Shown here: piece by piece, positions 1 through 11,764 of the stretch
How positions within the stretch are numbered: position 1 is the first letter of the stretch
Layout: every line of letters begins with the position of its first letter
DNA from: Ariolimax columbianus
Lineage: Eukaryota; Mollusca; Gastropoda; Stylommatophora; Arionidae
Length of the DNA stretch: 64,000 nucleotides
Assembly (NCBI GenBank): GCA_036924085.1
Contig: JAVGWX010000011.1
Span: 35,969,710 to 36,033,709, forward strand
Direction of reading: 5' to 3'
Program-made: the position numbers and the translations under genes
The notes under the pieces: model-generated
What the model was told of the DNA's origin: nothing
The model's database searches: none
What the model saw: the letters and a program-made list of their open reading frames with translations, nothing else

Positions 1-500
1 CCTTCATGGCCTTTCTTCTGCTGCATTTCTTCCCCTGTTATTTACTTGCCTCCTTATTCGTCTATTTCCCTGTAGGTTCCATTTCAACGCCTGTCAACAT
101 ATGAAAAGACATTCAGCCATATCCCCACCCCACAACCTTCTTCATTAACACTTCTCCCCTTCCAAATTATCACATTCCTGAGTCCGAAACACAAGACCGG
201 ACATCCGTCCAACAGGTCATCCTGTCAACCAATCAGTGAGCGTATCGATTGCTGATGTCCCTCGTTAGCAGCAACTGGTTGAAAGAGCCTCCTGAATTGA
301 CAGCCTGCGACACGTCAGCCATTTTATCCGGGAGAAACATTATCTGTGCGTGTGCTAAATGTTGCGGAATGTGAAATTTCATCTCGTCTCTTTGTCATAT
401 CTCGCTCGTTTAATTTGTCAACATACTTCTCTCGGTCGTCTTCTACTTCTACGTCGTCCTTTCTCAAACACCCACTACCAAGGAGGCAGACGGATGTTGT
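1..500. other. No recognisable feature
   Basis: Only short open frames are present and none resembles a known family. There is no clear tandem repeat. Confidence 0.5.
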
Positions 501-504
501 CCAA

Positions 505-762
505 ACAACTGAATGCGTTGTGTCGTAGTTTACAGTTTGACTGTGATATTTGCACTTTTCGGTCCTACACATCCGATTTTCGCAGTAATTGTTAGGCACC
601 GTGTTAAAATTCCGTCTTCGATCCTTACTCCTTAGTCAGTCTGTTCTGTTGCATTGTGTTGGTCAGGATCACTGCGTGGAGGTGAAGAAAATTCTTGACG
701 CTAGCAGTCTTCTTTGGGTCGCTCACGGCTGCAGCTCATGGATTGCTCAGTATCTTGATCCC
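505..762 (-). repeat. R1 retroposon fragment
   Basis: Diverged copy of the dispersed family R1. Recognisable blocks are the segment reading GCAAATATCGCAGTCAA-like on the minus strand and the terminal AAGATGCTGAGCA-like block at the right end. It lacks the usual GAACGAACGAAG end. Confidence 0.7.
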
Positions 763-936
763 AAGTTAGAAATCGAATAGTTAACGGTTGCTGCCCGGGA
801 AAAATTAAAAAATTCAAGTTACCAAAAATGAACCAAAATTATATGTACCTTCACCAGGCTTATTAATCTAATCACAAGAAGTTTTTAAATGCCTGCTACA
901 CATATCAGTTCTTCATTGAAACAGTATATCAAGATC

Positions 937-1193
937 AGCGAGCCGCTGTCCGAATATCTGGGCAAACATAAGTTTGGTTTCGAGTACAAAAGGGAGTGAG
1001 GCAGGGATGTATCTCTCAGCATAGCTATACAACATATGCGGAATGTATAATGAGAAATGTAGGAGAAGACGAGAATATTGAAAGTTTTAATGCATTAACG
1101 ATTGGCGGTTACGAGATTTCCGAGTTACAATACGCAGACGACACTGTGATACTTTCAAGAAGGGCAGAAGGGCTAGAGCAGCTACTTTCAGCC
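937..1193 (+). pseudogene. LINE reverse transcriptase fragment (YADD motif)
   Basis: The translation contains GVRQGCIS, ECIMRNVGEDENIES, a TIGG segment and ELQYADDTVILSRRAEGLEQ. These are reverse transcriptase palm motifs including the catalytic YADD, as in jockey/RTE-type non-LTR retrotransposons. An upstream in-frame stop shows that it is degenerate. It ends abruptly where the mariner copy on the other strand begins. It is the unexpanded relative of the copy interrupted by a 48-bp minisatellite at 28.25-28.82 kb. Confidence 0.85.
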
Positions 1194-1194
1194 T

Positions 1195-2030
1195 TAATAT
1201 TTCCCATTAACCGTGTTGCCATGAGACAAGTAATCTTTCAATACGACACCTTTGACGTCCAAAAAAACAGTCAGCATCATATTTCTTGCAGATTTATGTG
1301 CTCTTGGCTTGACAAGTGTTGGTGAGCCCAGGGTTTTCCACTGCATGCTAACAATTTTGGATTCTGGGTCATAAGAGACCCAAGTCTCATCTACTGTCAC
1401 AATAGTCGGAATCATGTTTTTCGACCGACACATTTCTAGCAACTGGAAACAGCAATCAACCCTCGTTTGTTCACATGCCAGCAGACGCGGGACCCAGCAG
1501 GCACACACTTTTCTCATGTTCAGTCTGTTGTGTAAAATTCTAAAAACTGTACTTTCATTCAGTTTTGCTGACCTAGATATCTCTGTAATTGTCATTTTCC
1601 TATCATCGTCAATGATTTTCTTCATTCTTGGAGAATTTTCATCGCTGCACTCTGAGGATGGTCTACCTGATCTTGGAAGATTAGCAACACGGGATCGGTC
1701 ACACTTAAACTGTCTACACCACTTTTTTACAGAAGCATACGAAGGACAGAATTCATCAAACACTGGTTCCATCTCCTTGTGTATTTCTGTGGGTGTTTTT
1801 TTCCTGCAACATCAAGAATTTTATCACAGATCTGGTCTCTGATTTCTCCATTGTTCTGACAAACCATTAGAGTAGCAGATCCCGCCAATAAGGTGTGTTG
1901 TGCAATGCACCATACCGGGTAAACCTGTCGAGGAGGGAAACTCTCAAGTCTAGTACAAATTGAATGAGCTACATATGTGCCACCAAATTTCAACTTTTTC
2001 CCCCTACTTCATAGTCAGGGTTAAGCCTTA
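1195..2030 (-). pseudogene. mariner transposase remnant, frameshifted and 3'-truncated
   Basis: A mariner-type start reading MEKSETRSVIKFL lies at 1851-1849 on the minus strand. The frame is lost in an A-run near 1805 and continues in another frame as EMEPVFDEFCPSYASVKKW. That frame goes on through the N-terminal helix-turn-helix (TITEISRSAKLNESTVFRIL) and the first catalytic region (TVDETWVSYDPES), and stops near GNTVNGKY. The second and third catalytic aspartates are absent, so this is an inactive copy lacking the C-terminal half. The sequence from 1852 to about 2030 is probably 5' untranslated sequence and one terminal repeat, but I could not pair it with a second end. Placing it in Tc1/mariner is secure. 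The subfamily is not determined. Confidence 0.85.
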
Positions 2031-2147
2031 CGACAAGCCGAATCCTTTGGCTACCTGGCAACAGACATTGACATGCCAGTTTGGATACCATGATTCCAAG
2101 TATTTCAAGTGCAATCTGACAGGTTTTTTCCGTTCCATTTCATGATG

Positions 2148-2995
2148 TACTATAGAATCCATGATTGAAAAATTTGCGGACGACATAAAACTAAGTAGTA
2201 GTGTCTCATCAATAGCAGAAGTGGATATATTGAGGTCGTACTTAGATCAAATTCAAGAATGGTCTGTGAAATAGAAAATGGAGTTTAATATAGATAAATA
2301 TACAGTCAACCACATGGGTAGATCCAATATGGAACATAATTACATAATGGGTGAGAACAATATTAGAATGAGAGATAAAGAAAGGGACCTAGGGGTTGTA
2401 ATAGAGCATACAGGTAACGTGAGGGAGCAAGTTAAGGTAGCAGTGAATAAGGCAAATGCAATGTTAGATATGGTAAAAAGAAATTTTAAACATCGAAGAA
2501 AAGAAGTGATTGTCAAACTGTATAAAGCATTGGTTAGACCTAGATTGGAGTATTGTGTACAGGTGTGGAGTCCTTATCATAGAGGAGATATAAACATGAT
2601 GGAAAGGATACAAAGAAGAGCAACAAAACTGACAGTGGAAATCCAGAAATACAGTTACGAGGAAAGACTCAGAAAAACCGGCCTACGGTGTCTAGAAAAG
2701 AGAAACATTTGAGGTGACTTAATACAAGTTTATAAGATAATCACAGGAAAGGTTAAATTAGACTATAACAATTTTTTTCAAAATACAACCACCAACGAGA
2801 ACAAGAGACCACAGATACACGTTAGCTTAAGAAAAGTCCAGATTGGATATTAGGAAATATTTTTCGATCAGAGAGTGGTGACTGCATGGAAAACATTGCC
2901 CCAGGAGATAGTGGAGGCAGGGAAAGTTAATGCATTTAAGAATAGATTGGATGCGCATAGCTTTTAGAGTAGGGTAATGCAAATGTAACTAGTTG
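2148..2995 (+). pseudogene. Jockey/CR1-like LINE, 3' half of reverse transcriptase, degenerate
   Basis: The conceptual translation gives KFADDIKLSSSVSS (catalytic FADD), then MEFNIDKYTVNHMG, a KERDLGVVIEH motif, KLYKALVRPRLEYCVQVWSP and ERIQRRATKL, and finally NAFKNRLDAHSF near the natural C-terminus. In-frame stops occur near 2271, 2710 and 2851. The best open segment is 2278-2712. It runs into a 3' tail of AACCAGTATAACAACG followed by a TTAAG array, which is the tail type shared by several 3' fragments in this window. Confidence 0.88.
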
Positions 2996-3025
2996 TCTAC
3001 AGACTCTGTTGAATGTTCTAAACCA

Positions 3026-3172
3026 GTATAACAACGTTAAGTTAAGTTAAGTTATGTTTTGTTAAGTTATGTTAAGTTAAGTTAAGTCAAGTCAAGTTAA
3101 GTTAAGTTAAGTTAAGTTAAGTTATGTTAAGCTAAGTTAAGTTAAGTTAGGTTAAGTTAAGTTATGTTATCC
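3026..3172 (+). repeat. (GTTAA)n LINE tail array
   Basis: A pentanucleotide array of GTTAA/TTAAG directly follows the LINE 3' end at 2995. The same motif terminates related fragments at 7.9, 19.07, 24.94, 51.0 and 55.5 kb, so it is the element's own 3' tail, here expanded. Confidence 0.85.
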
Positions 3173-3294
3173 ACACACTTAAAACGGTGCCTGCCTCTTG
3201 AATGGCTGTCTTCCACCTTACCTTTTAGTGTGATCTTTTACAAGGAGGTATGTCTTCTTATGTTGGCAAATTATCTAATCTAATCTAATCTATC

Positions 3295-3860
3295 CAACGT
3301 TATCAATATCTCCACATTTGTTTTCTTCTTTCTAACGAATACGTTCCATTCTTCAATATACCCACATTTCAAAGGCTTCTATACGCTTTTCCAACCATTT
3401 ATTCAGTGTCCATGTTTATGTGTCATATAGTAGTGACATTTATATATAACACCTGAAAATATTCATTTTCAATTTTTGATTTATCCATTTGGATATCAAT
3501 ATTATGTGTTGCATGTTGCTGAGTGCCATCTTGGCCATACATATTCTCTATCCGATTTCGTTTTCAGAGTTGCTTTACTCCGTTATTATATGACCTAGAT
3601 AGGAGAAACTGTACCTGTTCTAATATATGATCTTCTGTTGTTATCTGCATACATAGTTTCTTGTCACTTTCTCTAGGTATCAAGGTTCTTGTTTTCTTTA
3701 TATTTATTTCTAAGCAACCGCTTGAGTTATTTTGTTTATTGTTGTCACAGGCTTGTGCAATTCTTGCTCATTTTTTGCCTATTTAGTAACTTCATTTAAT
3801 TGTTTCGCGGAATTGTTCAAGTCCAAGGGCATCCTTTTTCTTCCAAAATTGTGTTTCCTG
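3295..3860 (-). pseudogene. Probable LINE reverse transcriptase fragment
   Basis: Short minus-strand blocks such as TRTLIPRESDKKL and HILEQVQF, with a closing INMDTE-like segment, resemble the part after the FADD motif in the LINE copies at 21.1 and 62.0 kb. There are many stops and frameshifts. Assignment rests on this weak similarity. Confidence 0.5.
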
Positions 3861-3891
3861 TGACGAAATCAAATGTTGTTATTCCTGCAAG

Positions 3892-3985
3892 AGAGGGACA
3901 GAGAGAGAGAGAGGGAGAGAGGGAAAGAGAGAGAGAGAGAGAGAGAGAGGGAAAGAGAGAGTGAGAGAGACAGAGAGAGAGACTG
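3892..3985 (+). repeat. GA-rich simple repeat
   Basis: Nearly pure (GA)n with interruptions such as GGGA and GTGA. Confidence 0.9.
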
Positions 3986-3989
3986 CGAG

Positions 3990-4595
3990 ATTCAGAGAAA
4001 CATCAAAGGTGAATACGCATCATCGTACATCTTTTCCAACTAAATTGCTTCTATACAATTCCCAGCCTCAAAATGCATCAGCCGGAATAAATAAATAAAT
4101 AATTCAAACATTTTAGCGAATAAGAAATTGATCCCCGTCGAAAACGCCACCATCAACATTAGCACCATCATCACCATCATTACAACACCGTGTTGTCACA
4201 GTATTGGCAAGGCTCCACACTATATATGCAAATTCGCTACGCGCTAACCCCTTATCCTTAATTCCCGACAGGAGAACTCGCGGCATGTCGGGTGAATATC
4301 AGATTTCTAATAGTGATAGGAATCCCGTATAATCTTCACCCTGGCTCGTGATAGTGGTTATATTGTCAGTATGTCTGCTCTAGTAGGTCTCGAGACTGAG
4401 GTAAGCCCCGGATGGAGGAGAGCGGCATACTTTCAGCACTTAGCTGTATTTGTTCGCAGGTACGGTTACGCATATTTCAGGTGCTTTACAGTAACAGCGT
4501 AAAAGTCGACCCATGCTAGGTTTTTGGAGCTTGTGATGAAACTGGGCCGTTTATAGGCGTGCGGTAAACATGCTATATGCAGCTCCCAGTTCTCT
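3990..4595. other. No recognisable feature
   Basis: Unique-looking sequence with no coding potential that I recognise. Confidence 0.4.
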
Positions 4596-4599
4596 GCCG

Positions 4600-5225
4600 C
4601 TCTCATTCCACTACGGCTCTCAGTTCTAACCGATCTCAACGGCGCTAAGTCTTTTACGGCTTTCAGTCCACTACGGCTCTTAGTCCTCTACGGCTCTCAG
4701 TCCTCTACGGCTCTTAGTCATCTATGGCTCTTAGTCTTCTACGGCTCTCATTCCACTACGGCTCTCAGTCCTCTACGGCTCTCAGTCCTCTACGGCTCTC
4801 AGTCCTCTACGACTACCTATCCTCTACGGATATAAATCCTCTACAGCTCTCAGTCCTATATGGCTCTTAGTCCTCTACGGCGCTCAGTCCTGTACGGCGC
4901 TCAGTCCTGTACGACGCTCAGTAATGTACGGCTCTTTGTCCTCTAAGGCTGTACTGTATGACTCTAATCCTCTATCACTGCTGCTTACGGCTCTCAGTAC
5001 ACAACGGCTCTGCTGCTTACGGCTCTCAGTACACAACGGCTCTGCTGCCTACGGCTATCAGTACACAACGGCTCCCAATCCTTTACGGCCGCCTGTCCTC
5101 CCCGGCTCCCAATCCTCTACGGCCTTCAATCATCTACGGATATCAGTCCATACACAGGCTACAGATCATTACTCTCTGTTGACAATCGTCACACGCAGTG
5201 ACTACATAGTCTACGGCCTGCCATA
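4600..5225 (+). repeat. Minisatellite, CTCTACGGCTCTCAGTC unit
   Basis: Degenerate tandem array of a roughly 17-bp unit CTCTACGGCTCTCAGTC. Near 4980-5070 it passes into a longer unit containing CTGCTTACGGCTCTCAGTAC. Short open frames within it are repeat artefacts. Confidence 0.9.
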
Positions 5226-5526
5226 AGACATGCCCAATTACCGTCCTGAGTGTTAGAAACGTCTTGACACAATTTTGAGCTTTAGTGAAGAAGTGCGACT
5301 ATTCACTTTATGATTGGGACTAATATAATGGACAAATAAAATCAGGAATAATAATACAATGGTTGCTTCGTTGCTAGTCAGTGATCTAATATGAGTCGTC
5401 CTAGGATGTATCCGGACGTGAATTGGTGGTTTCCGGTAAATATGTTCCCACCATTCTTCACTAAAAAGAACAATACACGATGTGCGTTCAAACCGGACCT
5501 AACTGCACCAAGTGAACATACGTATG

Positions 5527-5890
5527 GCATGGCTTGGCTTGGTTTCGTTCGTTCTCAATTTGCCTCTACCAAACCCTGAAAGGGCTTAAGTAGCAGAATG
5601 TAGACAAGAGATTGAATGCGTTGTGTCGTAGTTTACAGCTTGACTACGATATTTGCACCTTTCGGTCCAACACATCCGACTTCAGCTGGCATTTCGTGAG
5701 TACCGGGTTAGCATTCCCTCTTCGATCCCTTCTCCTTCGCCAGTCTGCCCTGTTGCAGCCTGTTATCCAGGATCACTGCATGGCGGTGTAGAAGGGTCTT
5801 GGCAGATCTGGTTCACTGGCCCTGACGCTAGCAGTCAGCTATGGGTCGCTGACCACTGCAAGCTCATGCGCTGCTCAGCATCTTGATCCC
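5527..5890 (-). mobile_element. R1 retroposon copy with target-site duplication
   Basis: Full-length R1 in reverse orientation. It is flanked by GAACATACGTATG (5514-5526) and GAACATAAGTATG (5891-5903), a 13-bp duplication with one mismatch. The left border is the GGCTTGGCTT end and the right border is the GCTCAGCATCTTGAT end. Confidence 0.88.
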
Positions 5891-5950
5891 GAACATAAGT
5901 ATGATATGCATGATGACCTAAATTCTGGTGGAAATAACACATACTAACAG

Positions 5951-6487
5951 TCAAGTTTGCAAAATATCATTATCCGCCGACTCATAGTTTTCTCAGCAAA
6001 TCGTAGAAAATATGGCGGGTGTGATATGGAATCCGTCCAGAATCGATCAGCGAGCGGTGATTCGGTTTCTAGAAGCTGAAGGATGTCGAGCAGTTGACAT
6101 TCATCGCAGAGTGCAGGCAATGTATGGTGACAAAAGTGTGTCGAAGACAACAGTGAAGAACTGGACAACGATGTCGAAAGAAGGTCGTGAGTTAAAGTAA
6201 GATCTTCCGAGACCAGGTCAGGCGCATAATGTTGCGTCAGAAGATGCTATGGCCAAAATTGATGCAACAATTGGTTTCACCATATATTGTATTCTGCGAT
6301 GAATGTCAACTGATCGACATCCTTCAACTGTTAGAAACCGAATCACCGCTCGCTGATCGACTCTGGACGGATTCCGTATCACACACCCCCCCCCCCCCCC
6401 CCTCAATTCTCCCGTCTCCCCTGTTTTCAACGGGTCTGCTGAGAAAACCATGAGTCGGAGGACAATGACATTTTGTAAACTTGACGG
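5951..6487. mobile_element. Fold-back element made of mariner N-terminal sequence
   Basis: The left arm begins GTCAAGTTTGCAAAATATC and the right arm ends GACATTTTGTAAACTTGAC. The two arms, each roughly 160 bp, are inverted near-copies. Each carries the same transposase N-terminal coding segment (DQRAVIRFL and VDIHRR), one on each strand. A poly-C tract of about 17 bases interrupts the right arm near 6387-6402. This looks like a non-autonomous inverted-repeat derivative of a mariner relative. Confidence 0.75.
6012..6200 (+). pseudogene. HTH_48/mariner-like transposase N-terminal fragment
   Basis: Encodes MAGVIWNPSRIDQRAVIRFL, then EAEGCRAVDIHRRVQAMYGD and KSVSKTTVKNW, a helix-turn-helix DNA-binding segment of mariner/SETMAR-type transposases. 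It stops after about 62 codons with no catalytic domain. It forms the left arm and loop of the fold-back element. Confidence 0.75.
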
Positions 6488-7439
6488 TTGGTATGGGCTG
6501 TTTTCACTAGAAGTGACGTCATCATGCGCACCGTAAGTATGTTCTACTTAGTGCAGTTCGGTCCGGTTTTATCTGAACACGCCTCGTGTATTTGGCGGCT
6601 GGTCACTAATGTTCAAGATAAGTACGTTGTGCACGTTCTCTTCTAAAACATGATGACGTCACCTAATGGCCGTAGCTGATCATAGAGAGCTGTGCGTTCC
6701 TTCAGGACGTGTCCACATGCGAATGTTGGCTACGAATTATTGATCGCTGGTACGTTTTCATAGTTAAAACTACTTCTTCTTTTGGCTTTGATTTGATTAT
6801 ATCATCACAATTTGCTTGGAATGCCTCCTGTTGGTTTCAGACATGTTAAACTATGTATGTTTGTTACCATTGAGTAGAAGCGGTTGTATTTCTCCGCCCC
6901 CAAACCCACCCCTCACCCTCACGCCTTAACACCTCCCCCCCCCTCCCCCCCCCCCCCCCCCCCCCAACTGCCTTGGGGGATATGTGATCGTTGGAAAGGT
7001 GTCGGGAAAATACCTGAAGAAAAATCTGCAACCTATTCTGTACTCAGTCGTCTTTATCATGTCGTGTCACTGAATCAGGGTAGTTGAGGACGGGAGAGTG
7101 GTGCTGACGTGGGAAACCCTCCTTCACTATAATCCAATTGACGAGGAAGTCACTCACAAGTTTTTGTTTCTCGTTCGTTACACCTCTGTCTATTATGAAG
7201 TACGCAATGGACATGGTTTTGGTATTGTTTGGTGCATGGGACATTGGCACTGTTCTGGATCGTGTCCACAACATACTCCATCATGGTGAAAGTGCGCAGA
7301 CAATTCAGGGCTCCGATTGGTTTATTTAGCCATTGTCGAAGTCATCCGAGCGGTGGACGTTGACAAAGTGGCCCTCATTCTTGGACGAACAACATAAGCC
7401 GTCGCCATTTTCTCTATTGAATCATCAGTCTAGTCTTTG
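6488..7439. other. Unassigned sequence with a C-rich tract
   Basis: No family recognised. A C-rich tract with a nearly pure C run lies at about 6932-6965. Open frames around 7040-7330 do not resemble a known protein. Confidence 0.4.
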
Positions 7440-7562
7440 CCTGCTGTAACAAAATCAAGCCACTGTGGTTTTTATTTTGCGCTTTTCGACTCAGGATGGG
7501 GATCGAACCTAGCACCTTCGGGTTGGGAGACGTGTCACTTAACCACTAGCCCACGCCGTTCC
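7440..7562 (-). mobile_element. SINE-1, tRNA-derived head (partial)
   Basis: On the minus strand it reads GGGAACGGCGTGGGCTAGTG, then an A-box-like GGTTAAGTGACACG and a B-box-like GGTTCGATCCCC. These are RNA polymerase III internal promoter elements of a tRNA-derived SINE. The 3' part is shortened relative to the copy at 26757. Confidence 0.85.
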
Positions 7563-7629
7563 CGTGCGGTATTATGATTAATTCTTTTACAATGAGTCCT
7601 TCTTTCCATAAAAGCGGTTTTAACCCGAG

Positions 7630-7845
7630 CGGTTCGCCGGAGTCTTGGTGTATGACAAAATAAAGAATAGCATCACATAGAGCATTTCGTAAGAGGCGAC
7701 TAACTTTGTGACATGCCATAACACCATCCATGATTAGATGGTTTGTTAAGAGCAGCACAGACGGCGCCTAGCAGGCTGCGTGTCTACGTTACACTAGTGT
7801 TTAAGTCCATTAAGATGAACTCGCACATTTGGTAACCACCCTCCA
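7630..7845 (+). repeat. R3 dispersed repeat (partial)
   Basis: Shares the CATGCCATAACACC, GGCGCCTA and GACTCGCACA blocks with R3 copies at 17.2, 36.6, 38.8 and 39.5 kb. Confidence 0.75.
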
Positions 7846-7847
7846 AG

Positions 7848-7925
7848 AAACTGGTTGTACAGACTTTGCAAAGTCTTTTATACCAGTATAAAGACGTTAC
7901 ATTTAGTTAGTTAAGTTAAGTAGAT
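7848..7925 (+). repeat. LINE 3' tail fragment
   Basis: AAACTGGTTGTACAGACTTTGC is followed by ACCAGTATAAAGACGTTA and a short TTAAG tail. It matches the 3' terminus of the LINE at 2148-2995 and lacks the coding part. Confidence 0.8.
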
Positions 7926-8439
7926 ATGTTTCCCAGGTACCTGTTTTACAGCTGAGTAATCAGAAACTGAGATTGATTAAAGCACGAACTCTCTAACTAC
8001 ATTGTTACTGAGAATTTTTAATTTGAAAGAAGCCATTTTGTAGTTAGTCGAGGTGAGGTGCCAGATACTTCTCTAGTTGTCGTGCTTTTCCATACTCTGA
8101 GAGTCGTGTACGCAATTACAGCTGGGTAAGCCGTAACATCATGCACTAAGCAGGTTTAGGTAACTAATCAATCGTATAACGAGAGGCAATCATTCTAATC
8201 GCTGCTCAACTCGGATGTTTACCTGCTATTCCACCCTTTTCAGTACGCTCGGGATGTAAGGAAAGCTGCAGCAACCCATCACTTCACGTCCTTTTCATGG
8301 TGCACAGAAGAGTAGCCTACTACTCATTGTAGGCATTCGCTAACAAGAACAAGAACAAGAAGAAACTGCTGATTTCTGAATTTGTTCCAAAGGGGATCAA
8401 ACGGCTGAACAGTGAATGAAATATAGCGGTCAGCGACTA

Positions 8440-8850
8440 AAGCTGACTGCTAACGTCAGGACAGCTATCTAATGCTGACTGCTAGCGTCAGGGCAGCTAT
8501 CTAAAGCTGACTGCTAACGTCAGGACAGCGATCCAGAGCTGCTAGAAGCCTTCCCATCTTCCAAGTGATGATCCTGAATAACAGGCTGCTTCAAGGCAGA
8601 CTGGCTCAGGGGAAGTGATCGAAGAGGGGCGACTAACCCGGTACCCAAAAATGTCATACTGAAATTGGATGTGTTGAGCCAAAAGTTGCAAATATCGCAG
8701 TCAGGCTGTAAGCTACAGCACATCGCATTCCGTACCTCAAACTATATACATCCTGATACTTGCCAATCTCTTTTTAGGGTTTGGTAGTGGGAGTTTGAGA
8801 ACGAGGGACGAAGAAGTTTGAGAACGAGGGACGAAAAAGTTTGAGAAAAT
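8440..8850 (+). repeat. Diverged R1 copy with internal short tandem triplication
   Basis: R1 blocks are present (GCTGACTGCTA, TGATCCTGAATAACAGGCTGC, GGGTTTGGTAGTGGGAG). The CAGCTATCTAAAGCTGACTG segment is tandemly repeated about three times at 8430-8530, a small version of the 72-bp expansion at 17.5-18.0 kb. Confidence 0.78.
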
Positions 8851-8883
8851 GTGTTCTTGTAGCGTGGATAGTATCAATCACTC

Positions 8884-8886
8884 ACT

Positions 8887-8929
<43 letters not shown>

Positions 8930-8997
8930 ACACACACACTCACACACACACACACTCACACACACACTCACACACACACACACACACACACATACAT
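8884..8997 (+). repeat. (CA)n microsatellite
   Basis: CA dinucleotide repeat with scattered CTCA interruptions. Confidence 0.97.
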
Positions 8998-8999
8998 AT

Positions 9000-10065
9000 A
9001 GTTATATTTTGTTGCTACTTAGATAAAAACGATATCCTTAACATTATTTCTTGTTTCTATTTCTGAAGTATTCATTTTGTACATTACCTCCGTAGCACCG
9101 TATGTGTGCACTATTCTGCTTCTTCATAAGACGAGACATTTCCACCTTGTCAACTGAAACGGATATTATTTTCAGGATTCATGTTTTTAATGTTGTAAAT
9201 TCCTATTGTATTCCTTCGTTTCCTGTGTGTTTTATTATATTTGTTCCTAAGTCGGAAGGCTTCTGTAGCTTTGACATAGCTGAAACCGATATTATATCCA
9301 GTCTACCCAAAACCATATCTGAAATAAGACCAGAGACTGGTTGATTGTCTTTCCTGCTCTCCTTCTGGCGATCTCGCGTTATTTCCCTTCTGTGTGTAAA
9401 TTGCCATTATTATTTGGAAAGACATCACAGGTGCCGTTTGCCATCGAACAAAGCCCGTATTGTCCTATACAAAGAGCCGTGAAGAGATTATCTGCAGCTA
9501 GAATCGACAATGACAGCACGCCATATTTTGGCAATGCCGTCTCTTTTGAATCTCTTTTACATCTCTCTCAAACATCTCCAGGTTTCAGGCCCTACCCCCG
9601 TAGAAGAAGGGATGTTCGTCCATTGTTGTATCAGCAGGGAAGGAGTTTGAGTGCACTTTCTCTATACGTCCCGTGAACTTTGAATTTGTCCATTTCTGAC
9701 CTAGCTGACCTTCGGAGGTCATTAGGGTTACAGAAGTGGACGGCGAAAGATGGACCGAGTACACTAACTCCCCAGTATATCGCGGAATATCAAGTGGAGA
9801 GCACCTTTTTTTCTAGCAAAAGATTTCAAATAACACCGGACAATGTCCAGTGTGGCACATCGAATGGGGATGTCAGAGGTTCAGAAGTCGGTGAGGGTTT
9901 GACTACAACTCTCGGATTAAAACCACAAGATCTTCTATTGTCCAGTCTGTTTTCCCATTGTATTCCGTGTTTATGTCAACTTAAATTCTTGGCAGGTCCG
10001 TTATTAGGCCTGCAGTACAAAATTGGCAAAATTAGTTTAAGGGAATTTTTGAAAAAGTTAAAGAT
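9000..10065. other. Unassigned region with medium open frames
   Basis: Frames at 9341-9676 (111 codons) and 9680-10069 (129 codons) are open on the plus strand. Neither translation resembles a known family, and the second frame runs into the 38-bp minisatellite. I do not call a gene. Confidence 0.35.
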
Positions 10066-10069
10066 ATGA

Positions 10070-11020
10070 GTATTTCTATAGTAGAGGGTCTATTGGAAGA
10101 GTTTAGTACCATCTTTGGAGGCTTATTTAGAGAGTTTAGGGTAATATCAATCTTTGGCGACCTATTCAAAGAGTTTAAGGAAGCACTATCGCTGGTGGCT
10201 GATGGTAAAAGTTTAAGGTATTACTATAGCTGGGGGCATATTGAACGAGTTATGCCATGGTTGGGAGCTATTGAAGTAGCTTAAAGTAGCGCTATCGTTG
10301 GGATCTTTTTGAAAGAGTTTAAGGTAGCACTTTAGCTGGTGGTTTATTGTAAGAGTTTAAGGTAGCACTTTAGCTGGTGGTTTATTGTAAGAGTTTAAGG
10401 TAGCACTTTAGCTGGTGGTTTATTGTAAGAGTTTAGTGTAGTTCCATTGTTGGGCGCTTATTGAAAGAGTTTAGGGTAGTACCATGGTTGGGGGCTTATT
10501 GAAAGAGTTTAGGGTAGTACCATGGTTGGGGGCTTATTAAAAGAGTTTAGGGTAGTACCATGGTTGGGGGCTTATTGAAAGAGTTTAGGGTAGTACCATG
10601 GTTGGGGGCTTATTGAAAAAGTTTAGGGTAGTACCATGGTTGGGGGCTTATTGAAAGAGTTTAGGGTAGTACCATGGTTGGGGGCTTATTGAAAGAGTTC
10701 AGGGTAGTACCATGGTTGGGGGCTTATCGAAAGAGTTCAGGGTAGTACCATGGTTGGGGGCTTATTGAAAGAGTTCAGGGTAGTACCATAGTTGGGGGCT
10801 TATTGAACGAGTTCGGGGTAGTACCATGGTTGGGGGCTTATTGAAAGAGTTCAGAGTAGTACCATGGTTGGGGGCTTATTGAAAGAGCTTAGGGTAGTAC
10901 CATAGTTGGGGGCTTATTGAAAGAGTTCAGGGTAGTACCATGGTTGGGGGCTTATTGAAAGAGTTCAGGGTAGTACCATGGTTGGGGGCTTATTAAAAGA
11001 GTTCAGGGTAGTACCATCTT
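10070..11020 (+). repeat. 38-bp minisatellite
   Basis: The unit contains GAAAGAGTTTAGGGTAGTAC then CATGGTTGGGGGCTTATT. Units are nearly homogeneous from about 10430 to 11018 (roughly 15 copies) and increasingly diverged toward 10070, including three copies of a GTAGCACTTTAGCTGGTGG variant. Open frames here are repeat artefacts. Confidence 0.95.
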
Positions 11021-11235
11021 TTAGGGAGGGGGAGAGAGTATTGGAGTGTGACTGGGTCCAAATGGCCTTTATGCCTTGTAATGGGGAGAGGCTCCCAGTT
11101 CTTCTTGTATTCATAGATCATGTGATCTTGTCGCTCTGATACTAAAACGCTTGGAGCATGAAACTGGGTCAGGTACCCCTTTACGACTTTAGGCGAGAGT
11201 ATGTAGGGGGCAGTTCGAAACTGGTCACTTTGCAG

Positions 11236-11362
11236 AGTGAGAGAGAGAAGGAGAAAGAGAGAGAGGGAGAAGGAGAGAGAGAGAGAAGGAGAGAGATACA
11301 GAAGGAGAGAGAGAGAAGGAGAGAGAGTGAGAGAGAGAGAGAGAGCGATAGAGAGAGACAGG
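11236..11362 (+). repeat. GA-rich simple repeat
   Basis: (GAGA)n with A/G interruptions. Confidence 0.93.
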
Positions 11363-11764
11363 AACCAGCTGCTCTGTCAGTCAGAGATCAGAAACAGCGA
11401 TGCCGTTGATTAAAGATGAAAAAAAGGAAACGCAGAGTCATTAGAGAGGCTGCGAACGGTTGAAAGTGGCAGTGACTTCCGTTTGCTGGGTATTGGACTT
11501 TATGAGGTACTGATGAAGATTCTGTTCAACGCCTCTTGTCTTGCTTAATTTAGAGCAAAATCAGTTACCAATTTGCAGATGAGTAAACAGCTGAACGCTA
11601 CAATCGTTCTTCTTCTTGTTCTTCTTCTTCTATCGCTTCTTCTTCTTCTTCTTTTTGTCGATTATCCTCTTTTGCCTTTCTGAGTCAGGTTATAACGACA
11701 TCTCCAGAACGAGCCCTACTGTGTGACTCATGCACAGTGACATTCACTATCTATATACTGACTT

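Noticed and set aside
9341..10069. Two consecutive open frames as a candidate gene
   Set aside because: No motif, no splice logic, and the second frame runs into the 38-bp minisatellite.
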